Under the pieces are notes generated by a model. The model was given only the letters and a program-made list of their open reading frames with translations. It made no database searches and was not told where the DNA came from. Source: Unio delphinus (Eukaryota > Mollusca > Bivalvia > Unionida > Unionidae). Taken from it: a DNA stretch of 64,000 nucleotides. Location of the stretch: positions 793,501-857,500 of the forward strand of contig JAQISU010000026.1 of assembly GCA_029339505.1 (NCBI GenBank), written 5' to 3'. Made by a program: the position numbers and the translations under genes. Shown one piece after another: positions 22,671 through 34,539 of this stretch; position 1 is the stretch's first letter, and every line of letters starts with the position of its first letter.

Positions 22671-23120
22671 CTATTTCATGTAAGACCTTGTACTTAAACA
22701 AATTGCGGCTGATATGATAGCATAATGGGATGTTGAAAATCGTCGAGTAAAAAAAAATGATAAACAATTACTGCCGAATAAAAGCGGTACCAAAGTCGGA
22801 ATCATCAGCATTATCAGCAGAGGGACAAATTCCATGTTGTGATGATGAAACAAAGCTGGTGTGAGTTGGCTCTCACGCCTCTTCAGTACAATCATTTTAT
22901 GTTCCCCGAGTTGTTTTAGCTTTGGCCGTTGGACTCGTGACAGCATTATGCCACGGTTCATCACCCCAGGAAAACGACAAACATCATGCAGATGCACATG
23001 CCTGACCCATTTGTTATAAGGAACAGTATTGTAACAAGTGAAATATATTGACACAACCGTATGCCAAAGTCTTCGAGCAGTACTCGACAGGCCTGAGATT
23101 AGGTATACAGTGTTTACCAA
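22671..23120 (-). pseudogene. possible virus-like small virion protein, remnant
   Basis: A 149-codon minus-strand frame. Its middle, NRGIMLSRVQRPKLKQLGEH followed by KMIVLKRRES, and then a hydrophobic FVPLLIMLMIPTLVPLLFG end, resemble a family of small proteins found beside fibre-like ORFs in invertebrate virus-like elements: basic KL-rich helices, then a hydrophobic tail. The N-terminal 40 residues and the last 30 do not fit and may be frameshifted. If right, it is a second, separate remnant of the kind of element seen at 6.9-13 kb. Confidence 0.3.
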
Positions 23121-24059
23121 ACGCTGTTAAACGTGCAGACACGTTACCATCGTCAAACACAGCCAACACGAAAGTATTTGAAAAAACATCAAGCTTCATG
23201 GCCGAATACTAAGGTAAACGCTAAAAGCATCGCAATGACCTCAGTAAAAACAGGAAGATGAACAGCTGGAAGAACGTGTTAAATAAGACATCAACAAACG
23301 GGTGACTTAAGAAAGAGCAGGAAACAGACCACCTCTTGGCGTTCACCCTTCACAGGACATTATGAAACGATTCGCTGTAGAATTTTGGGCATCAGTATGC
23401 CTAGTCAATGGGAACCACTAGTACTGAGTAGGTGTAACGACTGCGATTGTAGTGTCTCTAAACAGTAACATAACTTCGTTGTGAGTTATGCCTGCTGTGT
23501 CTATACCACGGACGAATAATCTGGAAGAGAAACGACTACCATCATATACCTTAGTGCGGCACCTTTATGCACCAGGAGGGCTGAGAGGAGGACAACGCCG
23601 TCCCAATGACCCTGTGATGTTAATAACGGTTTACATGTTAGAGTGTAAGGTAGAAAAGACCGCTTGTCTGTACTATATTACTTGCATAGAATGTGTGCGA
23701 AGAGCTGAAGACTGCGTCGCTAATACCAATCTGCTGACGGACCGGATATTTGAGCAGCTCCTCCTTTGTGATCGCTGTACTAACAGGTTAAACTAAATGA
23801 CCCAACGAATGACCACGGAGGTTGTCCAGCTGTCTACCCTAAACTGCCGAATGCCTTTCGTATCATAAGCCCAGATCACTTCCTCTCAGTAGGCGCCACT
23901 CTCGTTGCCTCAGACCCAACAATTGATGGAAAGCGATGCTCTGGAGATGAGACAGGTAGTCCATTAAAAGTGGTCGTCAACAGCCTATATCTTGTGGTGG
24001 TTTCTATAATAAGTACACATACGGAAATGTTTAGCTGGTTTCAACACAAAAATAGAAGC
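23121..24059. other. no gene recognised
   Basis: A 102-codon plus-strand ORF (23488-23796) is Cys/Arg-rich with no known motif. The rest is non-coding. Confidence 0.35.
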
Positions 24060-24240
24060 TGACTCCAGTGGTTGTAATTGTTGGTTTTATAAATTTATTC
24101 TCCAGTAAATACCTAATTTCTTTTTTCAAACGTCCCTGCTTGACAGTATTCTTCTTGTAAGGATGCTATTTCACATGTGTATAATTTAGAATCTCACCTT
24201 TATGATAAATTGTATTTGTTCTTGTTGGAACATCAGGAAA
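24060..24240 (-). pseudogene. gypsy reverse transcriptase, N-terminal edge
   Basis: The minus strand reads FPDVPTRTNTIYH, HVK-stop-HPY, and EIRYLLENKFIKP in one frame. These are the conserved entry to the gypsy RT domain, up to the point where the Ser-Pro of the first catalytic block would follow. The element is cut here. One internal stop replaces the usual Gln before HPY. Confidence 0.75.
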
Positions 24241-24438
24241 CTAGTATTGACGTAATAGCTGTGCAGTTAAGTCTTTTCCTACATATATAGATATTAAATT
24301 TTTTGGTCTAAATTTTTTAATTTTTCTAAATTCCGAAGATCGGTTACAGCCTGATTGCATTTCATCGTTTTTATCCAAACTGCGTTTGATAGTCACAGCT
24401 CTATTGATTAACTGGGATATCTCTCCGAAACTACTCAT
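24241..24438 (-). pseudogene. integrase-RT linker of the gypsy element
   Basis: A 65-codon frame ending GKDLTAQLLRQY immediately before the FPDVPTRTN motif, in the place of the linker that joins integrase and RT in Gmr1-type polyproteins. Confidence 0.45.
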
Positions 24439-24773
24439 CTAATTTATTTATATGACAATCTTCACTCTGTTTCTGTCTCCCAGGAATTATGACGATACGG
24501 TTTAAATTACTTGTTTTCGTTTCAATTTTATAAAGACCATACAATTTTAACTCGAAGAGGATATTGAGGTATGAGCAAGAGAACTATAACTATATCACCA
24601 GGTTGACAAAAACTATTTTCCTTTGAATTTCTGTAATACCTACAATTTATTTTTGATTGAGTAGATTGAATTGCTATTGCTACTTTACAAGCCTTTGGCA
24701 ACTTCTATTCGAAATCAGAGATATAATCATGAAAATTATTCTTTAAATCTTCATTTTTAAAAAAAAGATTCTC

Positions 24774-25330
24774 TTATAATGACGTCAATGGTCCGCAGAC
24801 AGTATGTACAAAAACTATTTCAAAAGTACTAAGACGCAATGATTCTTGAGCTGATTTCATAACAGCAAATAACAGCAAATGAACACTTCCTTCCCAATCT
24901 TTTCCTGTATCAAACCAATATGACCGAATCATATTCTTCAAAGTTAGATGAAATCTTTCCAAAACCATTTGACCCTCGGGATGAAAGGCAAAATCTTTAA
25001 ACAGCTGGATTCTTAATTCATGCAAATATCAGATATACAATTTCAGCCTCGATAAGATTGGAACATTTAAGTGTACAAACTATGGTTTTAGTCTTAATAT
25101 TTCACAAGGAATTGCCTCTGGAAATCATTGTGGATGCATAAATTATGTTCAGTAAATATTGATTGCCTGAGTTGGTCTTAGGTAAGGGACTGACAACATC
25201 TGCCATATTTTGCTAAATGGTTCGTCTAATGTAAGAATAGGTTGCAAATCAGTCGCAGATATCCACTGAATAGTTTTACTTATCATCTGATAATGGTGAC
25301 AAAACTGCGTTAATTAGAAGCATCACATAA
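24774..25330 (-). pseudogene. gypsy integrase core and C-terminal part
   Basis: Integrases insert retroelement DNA into the host genome. The clean 83-codon frame (24774-25025) has FHPEGQMVLERFHLTLKNMI, carrying the catalytic Glu of the D,D,E triad in the HPEGQ...ERF block, then LLLFAVMKSAQESL and PLTSL, all standard for gypsy integrase. Upstream, in other frames, are LQPILTLDEPFSKI and FPEAIPCEI from the first half of the core. Stops and shifts between these pieces show it is dead. Confidence 0.85.
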
Positions 25331-25807
25331 TTTTCGGCCAAAAATATTATTCTAGATATTGTGATAAGTCTTATTGACTCTTAAATGGACAGCCAATGAA
25401 GTTTGATGGGCTACACTAGCAATTTCCTGTTGATATGATATTTTTGAATGACAATTTGATAACACACTGACCAATCATCATCACCGGGTACATTAGGTGG
25501 TCTCCATTCGTCATGAGGACTCCATGTTTTAGCTTTACAAAATAAGATACTGGCACTTGTGTGACTTCAGATTCGCTAATAGCCCTTTGTAATAACAGGA
25601 AATCACGGGATCTTGTTCGTTTTCGACAATGAGCTATTTTCTTTTGTTACTTTCATTGAAATAGAGAGAAAGCATAGTAAATCACACTAGTCAGTGCCTA
25701 CTGATTGATCAAAACCTGAAAAGAAACTGACTTCAAGAAAAGATTCTCCAACAAATGTGTAAGCTAAGGAATAATTTCCTGATCAACGTCATTTTCAAAA
25801 GCTCTTT

Positions 25808-26053
25808 TCACACTAGCTCTGGTGATTGCACAAGCAGGATTGAATTCAGGGATCTCATGACCAACTTTCTGACCAAAAAAAGCTTATGAGTTACAACTAG
25901 CTTGATCGCAACCTTATCTCCAGCTACTTCATAGCCTGATAATGAATGAATACCTTTTACGGGTAAAGAATCATCTTTGCAAGAGTCACGGGTTCTCAGA
26001 CTATTTCTGATACCAGATTTACCCATTATAGAGGAACATGAACAGATCCGCAC
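25808..26053 (-). pseudogene. gypsy polyprotein segment between gag and integrase
   Basis: An 81-codon frame with LPVKGIHSLSGYEVAGDKVA resembles the region after the aspartic protease in Gmr1-type elements. No D-T/S-G active site was seen. Confidence 0.35.
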
Positions 26054-26351
26054 TCTACTCCACGAATAAGAACACTCCCATTAGAAAAATACTTTCAGAC
26101 AAGAAAAGGACGTGTTAACAAAAAACTTTGAGAAGCCCCCTCACTCTTAGTATTTAAATATAGATAGACTTAGCAGAATCACCAATATGTGATACAGAAC
26201 TTCATGAATGTCTGCAAATTAGAATAAGGCTAGGCTTTGTTTGACCCAATAAATGTGTTACTTTCGACATAAAATTGTACCCTTAACCTCATTGAAATAA
26301 AACCATTTATCATGGTTCTATCTTATTCTGTTGCTTATTTTTATATGTAGC

Positions 26352-26393
26352 AATCAGAAATAACATGCTCATTTTTCTTACAGTAAATGCACA
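26352..26393 (-). pseudogene. gag CCHC zinc knuckle
   Basis: Reads CIYCKKNEHVISDC, an exact C-x2-C-x4-H-x4-C nucleic-acid-binding knuckle, flanked by stops. It fixes the 5' part of the gypsy element. Confidence 0.7.
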
Positions 26394-27539
26394 TAGGAAG
26401 AAATAAGGATTTCTCACCAGTCTTATCAGAAATTTCATTTATAAAAGTTTTGCTAAACTGAAACTGAGATGAATTATTTAACCAAACTCTGCTGAGGGGA
26501 AAACTTACTGTCAAATGAGACTTTGTGAATCAATGAATAATCATCAGCAGTGCGAAAATCATTTTACTAAGTTACCCCTTTTTTTGGTCCTCAAGGTCTG
26601 GAATCACAATGGATGAAATTCCTGAACTCTTCAATTAATATCAGCAATCTGAGGTTACTATAATCATGTTCAACCATCCTGGTTAAGCACCACCTGTCAA
26701 ATAGTTCTTTTTTTTTGCTAGCAAATTTGACATGGGTTTGTTCAATTTCTTTTCTACAATTCATAAACCTCTATCGATATGCCTTAGGTATGCCATATAC
26801 CTTTATCCGCTTTCTCAATATGTGAATTGATCGTTTTATTTGTGGCTGAAGCTTTATTTACTGCAATGTCATCTGGAGGTTTTAAAACTGCATTTTAAAA
26901 ACAAAAATGTCCTATTAAAACCCGACACCACCTTAAGAAAAACAAGGCACAAATCATTACCATCCAAAACATTCTTTCACACCAAACAATGAACCACAAT
27001 ATTTTGTATTTCTAGCCTTGTTAAATGTTTTAGTTCCAAAATATCAAAATGTCTGCCCAGCTTAAGCAACTAGCCCTTTTTCATATACTCTAACTCCTTC
27101 TGGATCTGAATTAAGATGTGAAAATAGTTTACTACATTAGAAGACATTATGACTGCTTGTTGGTTTCCTAATAGATTTCTTGAATGTGTGAAGTTAAAAT
27201 CTGTACAGCGATAATGAAAACTCCGAAACAAAATCAATTTCAGTTGTATACACAGTTTTTAGCATATTTCAAATGTTTTAAAGAAATGCTTATCCCGAAG
27301 GAGACAACAATTTCTATTATGACCCTGTGGTCTTAAACTAAGTAACAGAAAGGAAGCTAATTAGTTCAGTAAAATCAACAAATAATTTATTTCCCAGGAA
27401 TACAAAATGAAAATTGAAAAGACACTTACAGTATTGTGAATTCAATTTGAAATAATCCTAAATGTCCTCTCATTACCCCTAAAGTATATCATGAATTCAA
27501 ATAATCTTGAATATGTTGATGTACCACAACTGCGCTTGT

Positions 27540-28065
27540 AAAAGCATCGTGCGTTAGGAACTGCTTTTGATTGTAAACAAACAATGTATACTCATATTGC
27601 CAACACCGAAGATTGTGCTCTTTTAGATTTGTCTGTGGATGAACTTATAGCAAGATTCTTTATCCATATCAAAGCAGAGACGATAAAGTACTCCGTGTGG
27701 TCAAGTTCACTGAGTCACAAAAGAAATTTTCCACCGAGCAAATGACTGAACGTAATATCAAGTGATGGCTTTATGACAACGAACGTGAAAAAATGCGGTA
27801 TTGAAAATATTATTATGATCATTTAAACACATATGGAAGAGAAATGTTCACAACCACTGACAAATTTAATAGTTCAGTCTCTAGATATTTATGAAAAGTA
27901 GACGACAGTTCAATTACTAAATCTGAAAACCAAAATGCAAGCAGAGAAGGCTGGTTTTTGGCAGAAAAGCAAGAGCATCAGAGTCATTAGGTCAAGACGA
28001 CGAAGAATCCTTGTTTTCAGCTGGTTTAACAAGTCATGTATCTGGGGTCTCTCCAACAACGAACA
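27540..28065 (+). pseudogene. unidentified coding-like segment cut by a SINE
   Basis: Plus-strand stretches in several frames look translated: ANTEDCALLDLSVDELIARF near the start, FSTEQMTERN, and ESLGQDDEESLFSAGLTSHV just before the SINE at 28066. Frameshifts separate them. The DELIARFF wording faintly recalls N-terminal domains of Crypton/tyrosine-recombinase-like proteins, but that is not established. The plus strand excludes the neighbouring gypsy element. Confidence 0.3.
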
Positions 28066-28330
28066 CGCAAGTTTGTTTGTTTTATTTTTATGGTTTAACG
28101 CCATTTTTCAGCACAATATGGGTTATATATGGCGGCCAGTATTTATGGTGGAGGAAGAACCCGGGAAAAACCCCGGAAAGAACCACAGACCCACGAGAAG
28201 CTACTGGCAAGCTTTCTCACATAACTACATTAGCCGAATCTTAGACTCGAACCCACGCAGACAGCGGTGAGATGGCAGTTATCCGTAACGGACAGCGCTT
28301 TAGACCACTCGGCCACTCGGGGCCCCAACA
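28066..28330 (-). mobile_element. tRNA-derived SINE, family 2
   Basis: On the minus strand: GGGGCCCCGAGTGGCCGAGTG (A-box region), a tRNA-Ser/Leu-like head with a long variable arm, a B-box-like GGGTTCGAGTCTA, then the SINE body and a tail ending GCTGAAAAATGGCGTTAAACC and an AAAC-rich run. The copy at 57.2 kb on the plus strand matches throughout. It interrupts a coding-like segment. Confidence 0.85.
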
Positions 28331-28796
28331 TGCACGTGATAGGACATAACAATATGACATCTAACTTTCAACTGGTAATAACAATGGCAATAAATTTACT
28401 TACCTTTCTGCATCTTGAATTTCCACAGAAACTACTTTGTTATTTATTTATTTTAATGAGAATAACAAGGGTTACAAAAATGTATGCACAGGGCGAAACT
28501 GTACTTTAATTTTGACTGCAATTCCATTACATACCACATGACCAAGGATAATTTACAACACTCAGATACGAAATGAATTTGATATTCCCTAACAAATATT
28601 ATTTAATCCTGCGTCTACTTGAGAAATAAATTAAAACACTTCCTGTCTTTTCGTATCTGATGATTCTTAACTAACAGTTACAGAAAAGGAACATACAGTT
28701 GCAGCAATACAAGTTTCTCCAGCCACACGTAAATCAAACGAAATAGACCAAACTAATAAATCAAGTGCATTTCAACTAGAAAAGCAGAAATTAGTT
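28331..28796. other. no gene seen
   Basis: AT-rich non-coding sequence; the short plus-strand ORF 28267-28509 starts inside the SINE. Confidence 0.4.
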
Positions 28797-28804
28797 GAAT
28801 GGAA

Positions 28805-28954
28805 CAGAGGCGTAGGTAAGGGGTGGGCGGTTGGGAAGTGGGAGCGTCATAATGGGCTTTGAAATAGGTTGTACGTGGAATTTTTACAAGGGGCAGGGGG
28901 GTGAGTAAAAATGAATTTTGTCCCCGGGCTCCAAACAATATAGGTACGCCTCTG
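28805..28954. mobile_element. hAT-type MITE, 150 bp, with 8-bp target duplication
   Basis: The ends are CAGAGGCGTA and its inverse TACGCCTCTG, the terminal style of hAT transposons. Perfect 8-base direct repeats GAATGGAA flank it at 28797-28804 and 28955-28962, the length hAT transposases make. Too short to code; it must have been mobilised in trans. Confidence 0.9.
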
Positions 28955-28962
28955 GAATGGAA

Positions 28963-29409
28963 AGAAAAAAATATCTGATTATTTCAGACCAGCTGGAAAA
29001 GTTGTTTGTTTCAAAGCTTAGTCATTCACAATATGCTGTTAGGCCGAGACATGTTTTCATATGCCTTATCAAAGGAGTTCTTTCCCTGACTCGGAACAAC
29101 AACAAAACGTATGTGGAATTGTATTTATTACATATCCCCTTTTTAGTTACACATTCTGTTCAACTTTTGTAATGTATACTTTAAAAAATATGAAAAATAT
29201 TGTAAAACTTCTGAAAAATCGCCAACGTGATGTTATCAGTCTGTCTTCACGGCTGCAATGGTGATTGAATGTTTAAAAACTGTTGTATCGGATATATGAA
29301 TTATTTTAAACTGCAATCATTGGCAAGTTGATTTATCCTTACTTCTCTAATGGAACATCGGTTTGAGATTAGTAAGTGACCCTTTCTTCCTACATAACAC
29401 TGAAAATAC
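28963..29409. other. no gene seen
   Basis: Two overlapping plus-strand ORFs (28918-29264) lack motifs; one starts inside the MITE. Confidence 0.4.
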
Positions 29410-29472
29410 ATACTCTACTTCCAAGCGAGAGGTCGCGGGTTCTAACCCCCGGCCGAATTATAACAAATGTGA
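29410..29472 (+). repeat. SINE head fragment (B-box part)
   Basis: GAGAGGTCGCGGGTTCTAACC followed by GGCCGAATTATAACAAA corresponds to the B box and junction of the family 1 type head. The body is missing. Confidence 0.55.
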
Positions 29473-31395
29473 ACACGTATGCATATGTTTTTAAGAAAAC
29501 GAAGATTCAGTCTCTCTCTATTTTGCGGACTAGATTTTTAAGAATCATTTGAATATTTCTTGGAAAGAAAATTCTAAACAATATTGTTATGTTTTCTTTT
29601 CTTTCTTATTTACTTGATCCGTGCCAAGAATTTAAAGTGTAAACAAACTTACAATTCCCAGCATTTGTCCCAGTAATGAAAAAGTCTCAGCAACAATATT
29701 TTTACAAGATGCATTTCTTCTATATTTTCGTCTTATATTCCAAAGTATTTAAACTATAAAATAGAAATGATTTTTGGGTGCTTTGAGTTTTTAGATGATT
29801 GACATTGTAGCATATCTCTTCTCTATGCCATCAGTACTTCAGCTGGAAACAATGTGCATGGTTCAAATGTTTTTTTTTTCTTCTCCAATTTTTAAAACTT
29901 TTTTGTTTAAGGTCTTTATGCCCACACTTCCGCACTTTGTGGCAATTATCAATCTCTTCGGAATAGCAAATGTCGCAGCCGTAGTACTGTCCATTAAATA
30001 TATGTTTATAGCTGTGTTGTAACTATTATGACTGGTTCAAGGTACAAACCATATGGTTTAACTAAAGTAATAAGCAATGCACCAGTTCAAGTATTTGATT
30101 AAATTGTGGTAAAGAGTTGGAATGTGATGTAATTTCTAATCTTGACATGACTTTACTTTGTCAGGTTTTGTCAGTGACAAAGCACTTGGTCCATCCTTCT
30201 CTACCATGTTTGATGTCAGCTGGAAATATCAGCTTCACGTGAGAACTCTTTGTCAAACATATTGTCCAAAATAATGTTGTTTAATTTACGATAATGAATA
30301 ATAAAAACACGATGTTAATATCGTTAATTGAAGCACAATTTATGGGAAATTTACATACATTATATACTGACAGAAACTATCGACATACCGGTACAGTGAA
30401 AAGAATCGGGGTACGTACCACCGGAAAAATTATCACGCATTGTACTATTAGGAAACATTGCAATGACAACCCTTACCAGATTTTCTTTTTCACATTAGCT
30501 TATGTTCCTGGATCAAAAATTAAACAACAGCTCTTTTTTGAGTGCAAATCATAGCTAATCTCGTGTCCTTACATGTGACGTCATCTCAGGATACTTATAA
30601 CATGATATGCCGGTAGCAAGTTGTTTTTTAATTAAAGTATTAAGAACCTTACAATGGAAATGATTGAGTGTTAGGTAACAAGCTTACTCATCGTGTATAA
30701 AGCAATGTTCAACAGTGTTAACAGTATTTTCCATTTTAATAGTTTTGATACCCGGCCTATACTTATGGAATATAGCGATCAATATATAAAATATAGGATA
30801 ATAATATTGCAGTATACGTCGACCCAACCTGCATGCTGCTCTGATCTGACTGGTCTGGGTTTACGCTGATTGTTTGGAATAATCAGTACAGCAAACAGCA
30901 TAAAGCTTGATATCTTGGCGCATTATGTGACGGCATATCAAGGTCAATTGATTTTGCAGTTACACTAAACTTATAGCAAGCATATGCGGTTACATAATCT
31001 GTCGTATTATTAGTCACCCACATGACAGAGCGACTTGCTTTGAACTAAAAATTTTCAACGAACATAAACGCTTACATGTATTTGGCTACAAGATTGTGTA
31101 AATAAAAGTGTAAATATGCTAGAACTTGAGCTGTATGACAATATATAATTTTCTTTAATGTATGCATAACCAACATTAATGTTTAATGATAGTTACATAC
31201 GTAACAAAACACGAATCTTTGTGATGACTGCCACCAAATATTAAAAGACTCGATGTTTACACTACAGGTATAACTCTTCATAAAAAATATAGTATTATTT
31301 CTATTTTGTATACTTTTCCATGAGCCGTTAAAAAAAAAAAGATTCCTTTTTTTCAAATAAATCCCCCCAGACGTCTTGTGTTACCGTGCTTGAAC
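29473..31395. other. about 1.9 kb with no gene recognised
   Basis: AT-rich on both strands with short ORFs only (29795-30022 and 30294-30554 are hydrophobic or featureless). Confidence 0.4.
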
Positions 31396-31562
31396 CACTC
31401 TCGGTATCAGCAGGATGTAAGCTGGACTGCTGCCAAAATAGCCTGAGCGAGGCCACTACTCGTACAATTGTTATTAGTCTTTGTTACGATTGGGCCGAGG
31501 ATGGAACCCATGATATCCCGCACCCAAGGCGAACGTTCCAACTTCATAGGCCACCGGAGCGG
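31396..31562 (-). repeat. tRNA-like SINE fragment, diverged
   Basis: On the minus strand: GGTGGCCTATGAAGTTGGAACG (A-box-like), GGGTTCCATCCTCGGCC (B-box-like), then AATCGTAACAAAGAC. It is related in plan to the family 1 head, with a different body (ending near CCGAGAGTGGTTCAAG). Confidence 0.55.
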
Positions 31563-32439
31563 TCAATACTACTACTAATAATAATAATAACTTCATTGTT
31601 TATGTATTTTAAGAGCACAATTTGAATAAAATTAGATCTTCACTGTTATACATGAAAATCTGATAGCGACAACTTATTAACATATGTTGTTACCATAATC
31701 GCTACTTTTATCAACCTGTCAGATAAGTCTTATATCTTCGCGTGTGGAGATTGAGCAGTGTGAATATGAAGAGCATGAATGTGTACCGAACGATTTGATT
31801 CGCTTTCAGATTTTTTAAAGATGCATTTCCAATGATTAATTCAAATAACACCATAACATGGCCCTTAAGCGGTAGTCATCAGATTGTTTATGCGCACTAG
31901 GTATGCAAGTAAGGAGGTGAATATTTTTGTCATATTTTCTGTGGGGTTTTATACCAATTTTTTTATTATTTTTTTTTTTTAAGAAATCATAATCAAACTG
32001 ATCAGTTTGTTTTCATAAATTCAGTGACTATCAGTCATTATATGTCGGGTGTGCGCTGCAATTAAAGAGTGAAAAAGTTATCATTTAATTAGCTTAATAA
32101 CCTCTCCAAACTGATTTATTGACTCTAATGAAAACTATTTGTGACATATTTTCATCTTCGTTTTCTTTACAGTACAGTAACTTGTGTACATGTTATCATC
32201 CACATGCAAAGAACTGTTTTCTGTTTTTGCGAATGTAAATCGTATACTAACCTAAAAAAAAAAAAATACGATTGAATGATAATTTTAGCATAAAAAATAG
32301 ATAAATTATTACTTTACCTAATGCGCCCTACGATTTTCAGTGTTTTACTGAACATGTTTAATTTATTTTCGCTGGTTAAATTATCATGGTATAATTATGT
32401 CGGCATAATTAATCATCAGTTTCTCTGCACGTGTGTCAC
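31563..32439. other. no gene seen
   Basis: AT-rich sequence with several poly-A/T runs. Confidence 0.4.
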
Positions 32440-33060
32440 AGGCAAATTTGTGTCCGAGACACCTCTGGCGTAGACACAAAAGCACCAAAGATTCACAACA
32501 GAAATATCAGTATCGTACTTCTTCTTCTCCATAAGAAGGTTACCAATTATTGTGTGTTCTCCATATTTTCCTGTCGTATTTTCACAGCTTGTTCACCATT
32601 TTTTGAATCACCAACCTTTGCTACCTCGGTACTGATGGTATGTTCTAGTTTAAGTTCAATTGATTCACTAGATTTCTGTAAATTGTTGATGCATAAGACG
32701 ATACCACCCATTTTCGTGATCATATCAGAAAGTATGTCTAGTCAGTAAGTTCAATTTAGTCTGTCATAAAATTCATTTCATTAGCGGCCAATGTCGTCTA
32801 GTATTTAAAAGCACCTGCTCCGCAATTTGAATAAAATTTGTAAACAGCAACAGAAGGCGCAGGTTCCTGAAAACCTTGGCATATGAAGTTTGTGTTCTTC
32901 TGGACCATTACTTAGCAAGTATTTGGTTTCTGGTGTTGTGTTGACCTCGGTACAATATTCTCGCGGGGTTGTTTTGGTGTTTAAGTATCACATCGTCGTA
33001 AATTATGAAATTATTCTCACAAGGATGAGTTCGTCAATGATAAAAGCTTCATCAACTGTT
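32440..33060 (-). pseudogene. coding-like remnant, possibly virus-related
   Basis: Minus-strand frames read MITKMGGIVLCINNLQKSS then LKLEHTISTEVAKVGDSK at 32560-32750, and further right FIIYDDVILKHQNNPARIL-like sequence (about 32950-33010), faintly like a Walker B neighbourhood. Frames change repeatedly. Proximity to the phospholipase-like remnant suggests one decayed element, but the two are on opposite strands. The plus-strand ORFs 32431-32748 and 32890-33072 are probably shadows. Confidence 0.22.
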
Positions 33061-33559
33061 GAAAATAAATAAATAGTAGAAGATTTACTTATTCGCGATG
33101 ACTGAAGAGCTGATGCATTATCTTAGGGTACATCATAATAAATTTGATCGTCCACGGACGGTGTGATCGCGTTCAAGCGATTCCATGTTAACCATCTCAT
33201 GATTAAAGTCAACAATAGTTTTTTTTTTTTTTTCGAATTCAGCTGGACAAATGATTAACGCGCAAACCGAGATTGGAAACGTGTCACCATACCATGTGGT
33301 TTGGTCTTAGCACAGAAAAGTCAATAAAGGTGAAAGCGGAGGTTTTCAAATCGGAACTTTTCTCTTTCGTAATGCCATGTAAAATGTCCATTGTTGTATA
33401 ACCAATCCATGCATCCATAGTGCGTGACACACATCATGAAAATCAGTACTGCAAATCCAACTCGTATTCAAAAAGCATACAGGTAGAACCGGGAGAGCTG
33501 GTACTTGCATATGGCGTGGAGCAAAGGAGTTCACCTCTCTTGAAATAAAGTCGCCGTCG

Positions 33560-33874
33560 GTGAACAAATGGAGCAAATATTCTTGTGAAAAACTTCTCTT
33601 GTTCCCTCCAGGACCTAGATACAATTACTGTGGGCCTGGTACACTGCTGGATATACGATATGATTCTAACAATTGGCCTAAGCCGGGAGAAGAACTTTTA
33701 AATCGTGTCAATGCTGCAATGATACCAACACAACCTCGCGTGCTATGTATCCATGCACGACAACCTGCTAATATAGATTTCATCAATGACTTAAAAGCAA
33801 TTAATCGGATAAATAATTTCAGGATGGATCATCAAGGAGCGTTTTTGCAGTCGCTTTTATTTGAGAACACATAA
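33560..33874 (+). pseudogene. phospholipase-A2-like virion domain, remnant
   Basis: The frame has YNYCGPGTLLDIRYDS near residue 21, then WPKPGEELLNRVNAAM, which matches the Ca-binding loop and following segment of the PLA2-like domain found in parvovirus capsid proteins and in similar proteins of invertebrate virus-like elements. The His-Asp catalytic pair that should follow NRVxAAA is lost: the frame shifts and reads IPTQPRVLC. Further on FINDLKAIN resembles the distal helix. It is therefore inactive as it stands. Upstream sequence from about 33540 is in frame without a clear start. Confidence 0.55.
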
Positions 33875-34539
33875 CCGAAGTTCACCGGGTTTGATATGTT
33901 GTTTCTTCCCATGACAGCATACGAGGAAGAACTTACATGTACGTGTTAACAACCATCGTAGACGTTGTTATGAGATACGAGGATGTGGACCCATCGATCT
34001 CTGACGATCCAAGGAGTGTTGCAGAAACTCGATCCAGGTACAAACTGACCTATCCCCATGTGTCAATAATCTATTCGAGTAACACTCAGCTAGTTTGTTT
34101 AGGCCTCTATTCATGTTTACGTTTGCCATTTTCCTCGAAGTGATATTGACAAGGTTATCATAAATATTTACAAATATTTTAAAGATTTCGTCTAGTCTTC
34201 AATTAATAATAGTAAAAATCGTGTCATTTGTTGTTTTTGTTGTTGTTGTTGTTGTAATTCTGATAGTCTATATCCAGGTCATCTGCTTTGAGGAGTTATA
34301 TTTATTCGTTTCCTGAAACCTAACCGAAATTTGTATGGATAAAGTGGTCGCCCTCACGATCATCTGAACGTAAACTGAACTGATAGCAACCACCACGAGT
34401 TCCTATGCACAAAGCATGTCCTTTCTATAATTAGAAGAAGAAAAAAAAATGCATACAAAATACAAAATTGTTGTCATAACAATATGTAAAACTCAACGTG
34501 TGTATAATATGCATGAAGAATTCCCTAGCACATACTGTG
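33875..34539. other. no gene recognised
   Basis: A 68-codon plus-strand ORF (33937-34143) follows the PLA2-like remnant and could be its broken continuation (DVDPSISDDPRSVAE), unrecognised. A short (GTT)n run lies at about 34230-34257. Confidence 0.35.

Larger units (their letters stand above)
24060..27300 (-). mobile_element. decayed Ty3/gypsy element, Gmr1-type order (gag, integrase, RT)
   Basis: On the minus strand from high to low coordinates: a CCHC zinc knuckle (about 26352-26393), a protease-region-like stretch (about 25808-26053), the integrase core (about 24774-25330) and the start of reverse transcriptase (24060-24240), after which the copy ends abruptly. Integrase upstream of RT is the reverse of ordinary gypsy elements and is the hallmark of the Gmr1 clade. 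All domains are broken by stops and shifts. No LTRs were found; the right limit near 27.3 kb is a guess. Confidence 0.7.

Noticed and set aside
33346..33624. 92-codon minus-strand ORF
   Set aside because: Overlaps the start of the PLA2-like frame on the other strand, which has the recognisable motif.
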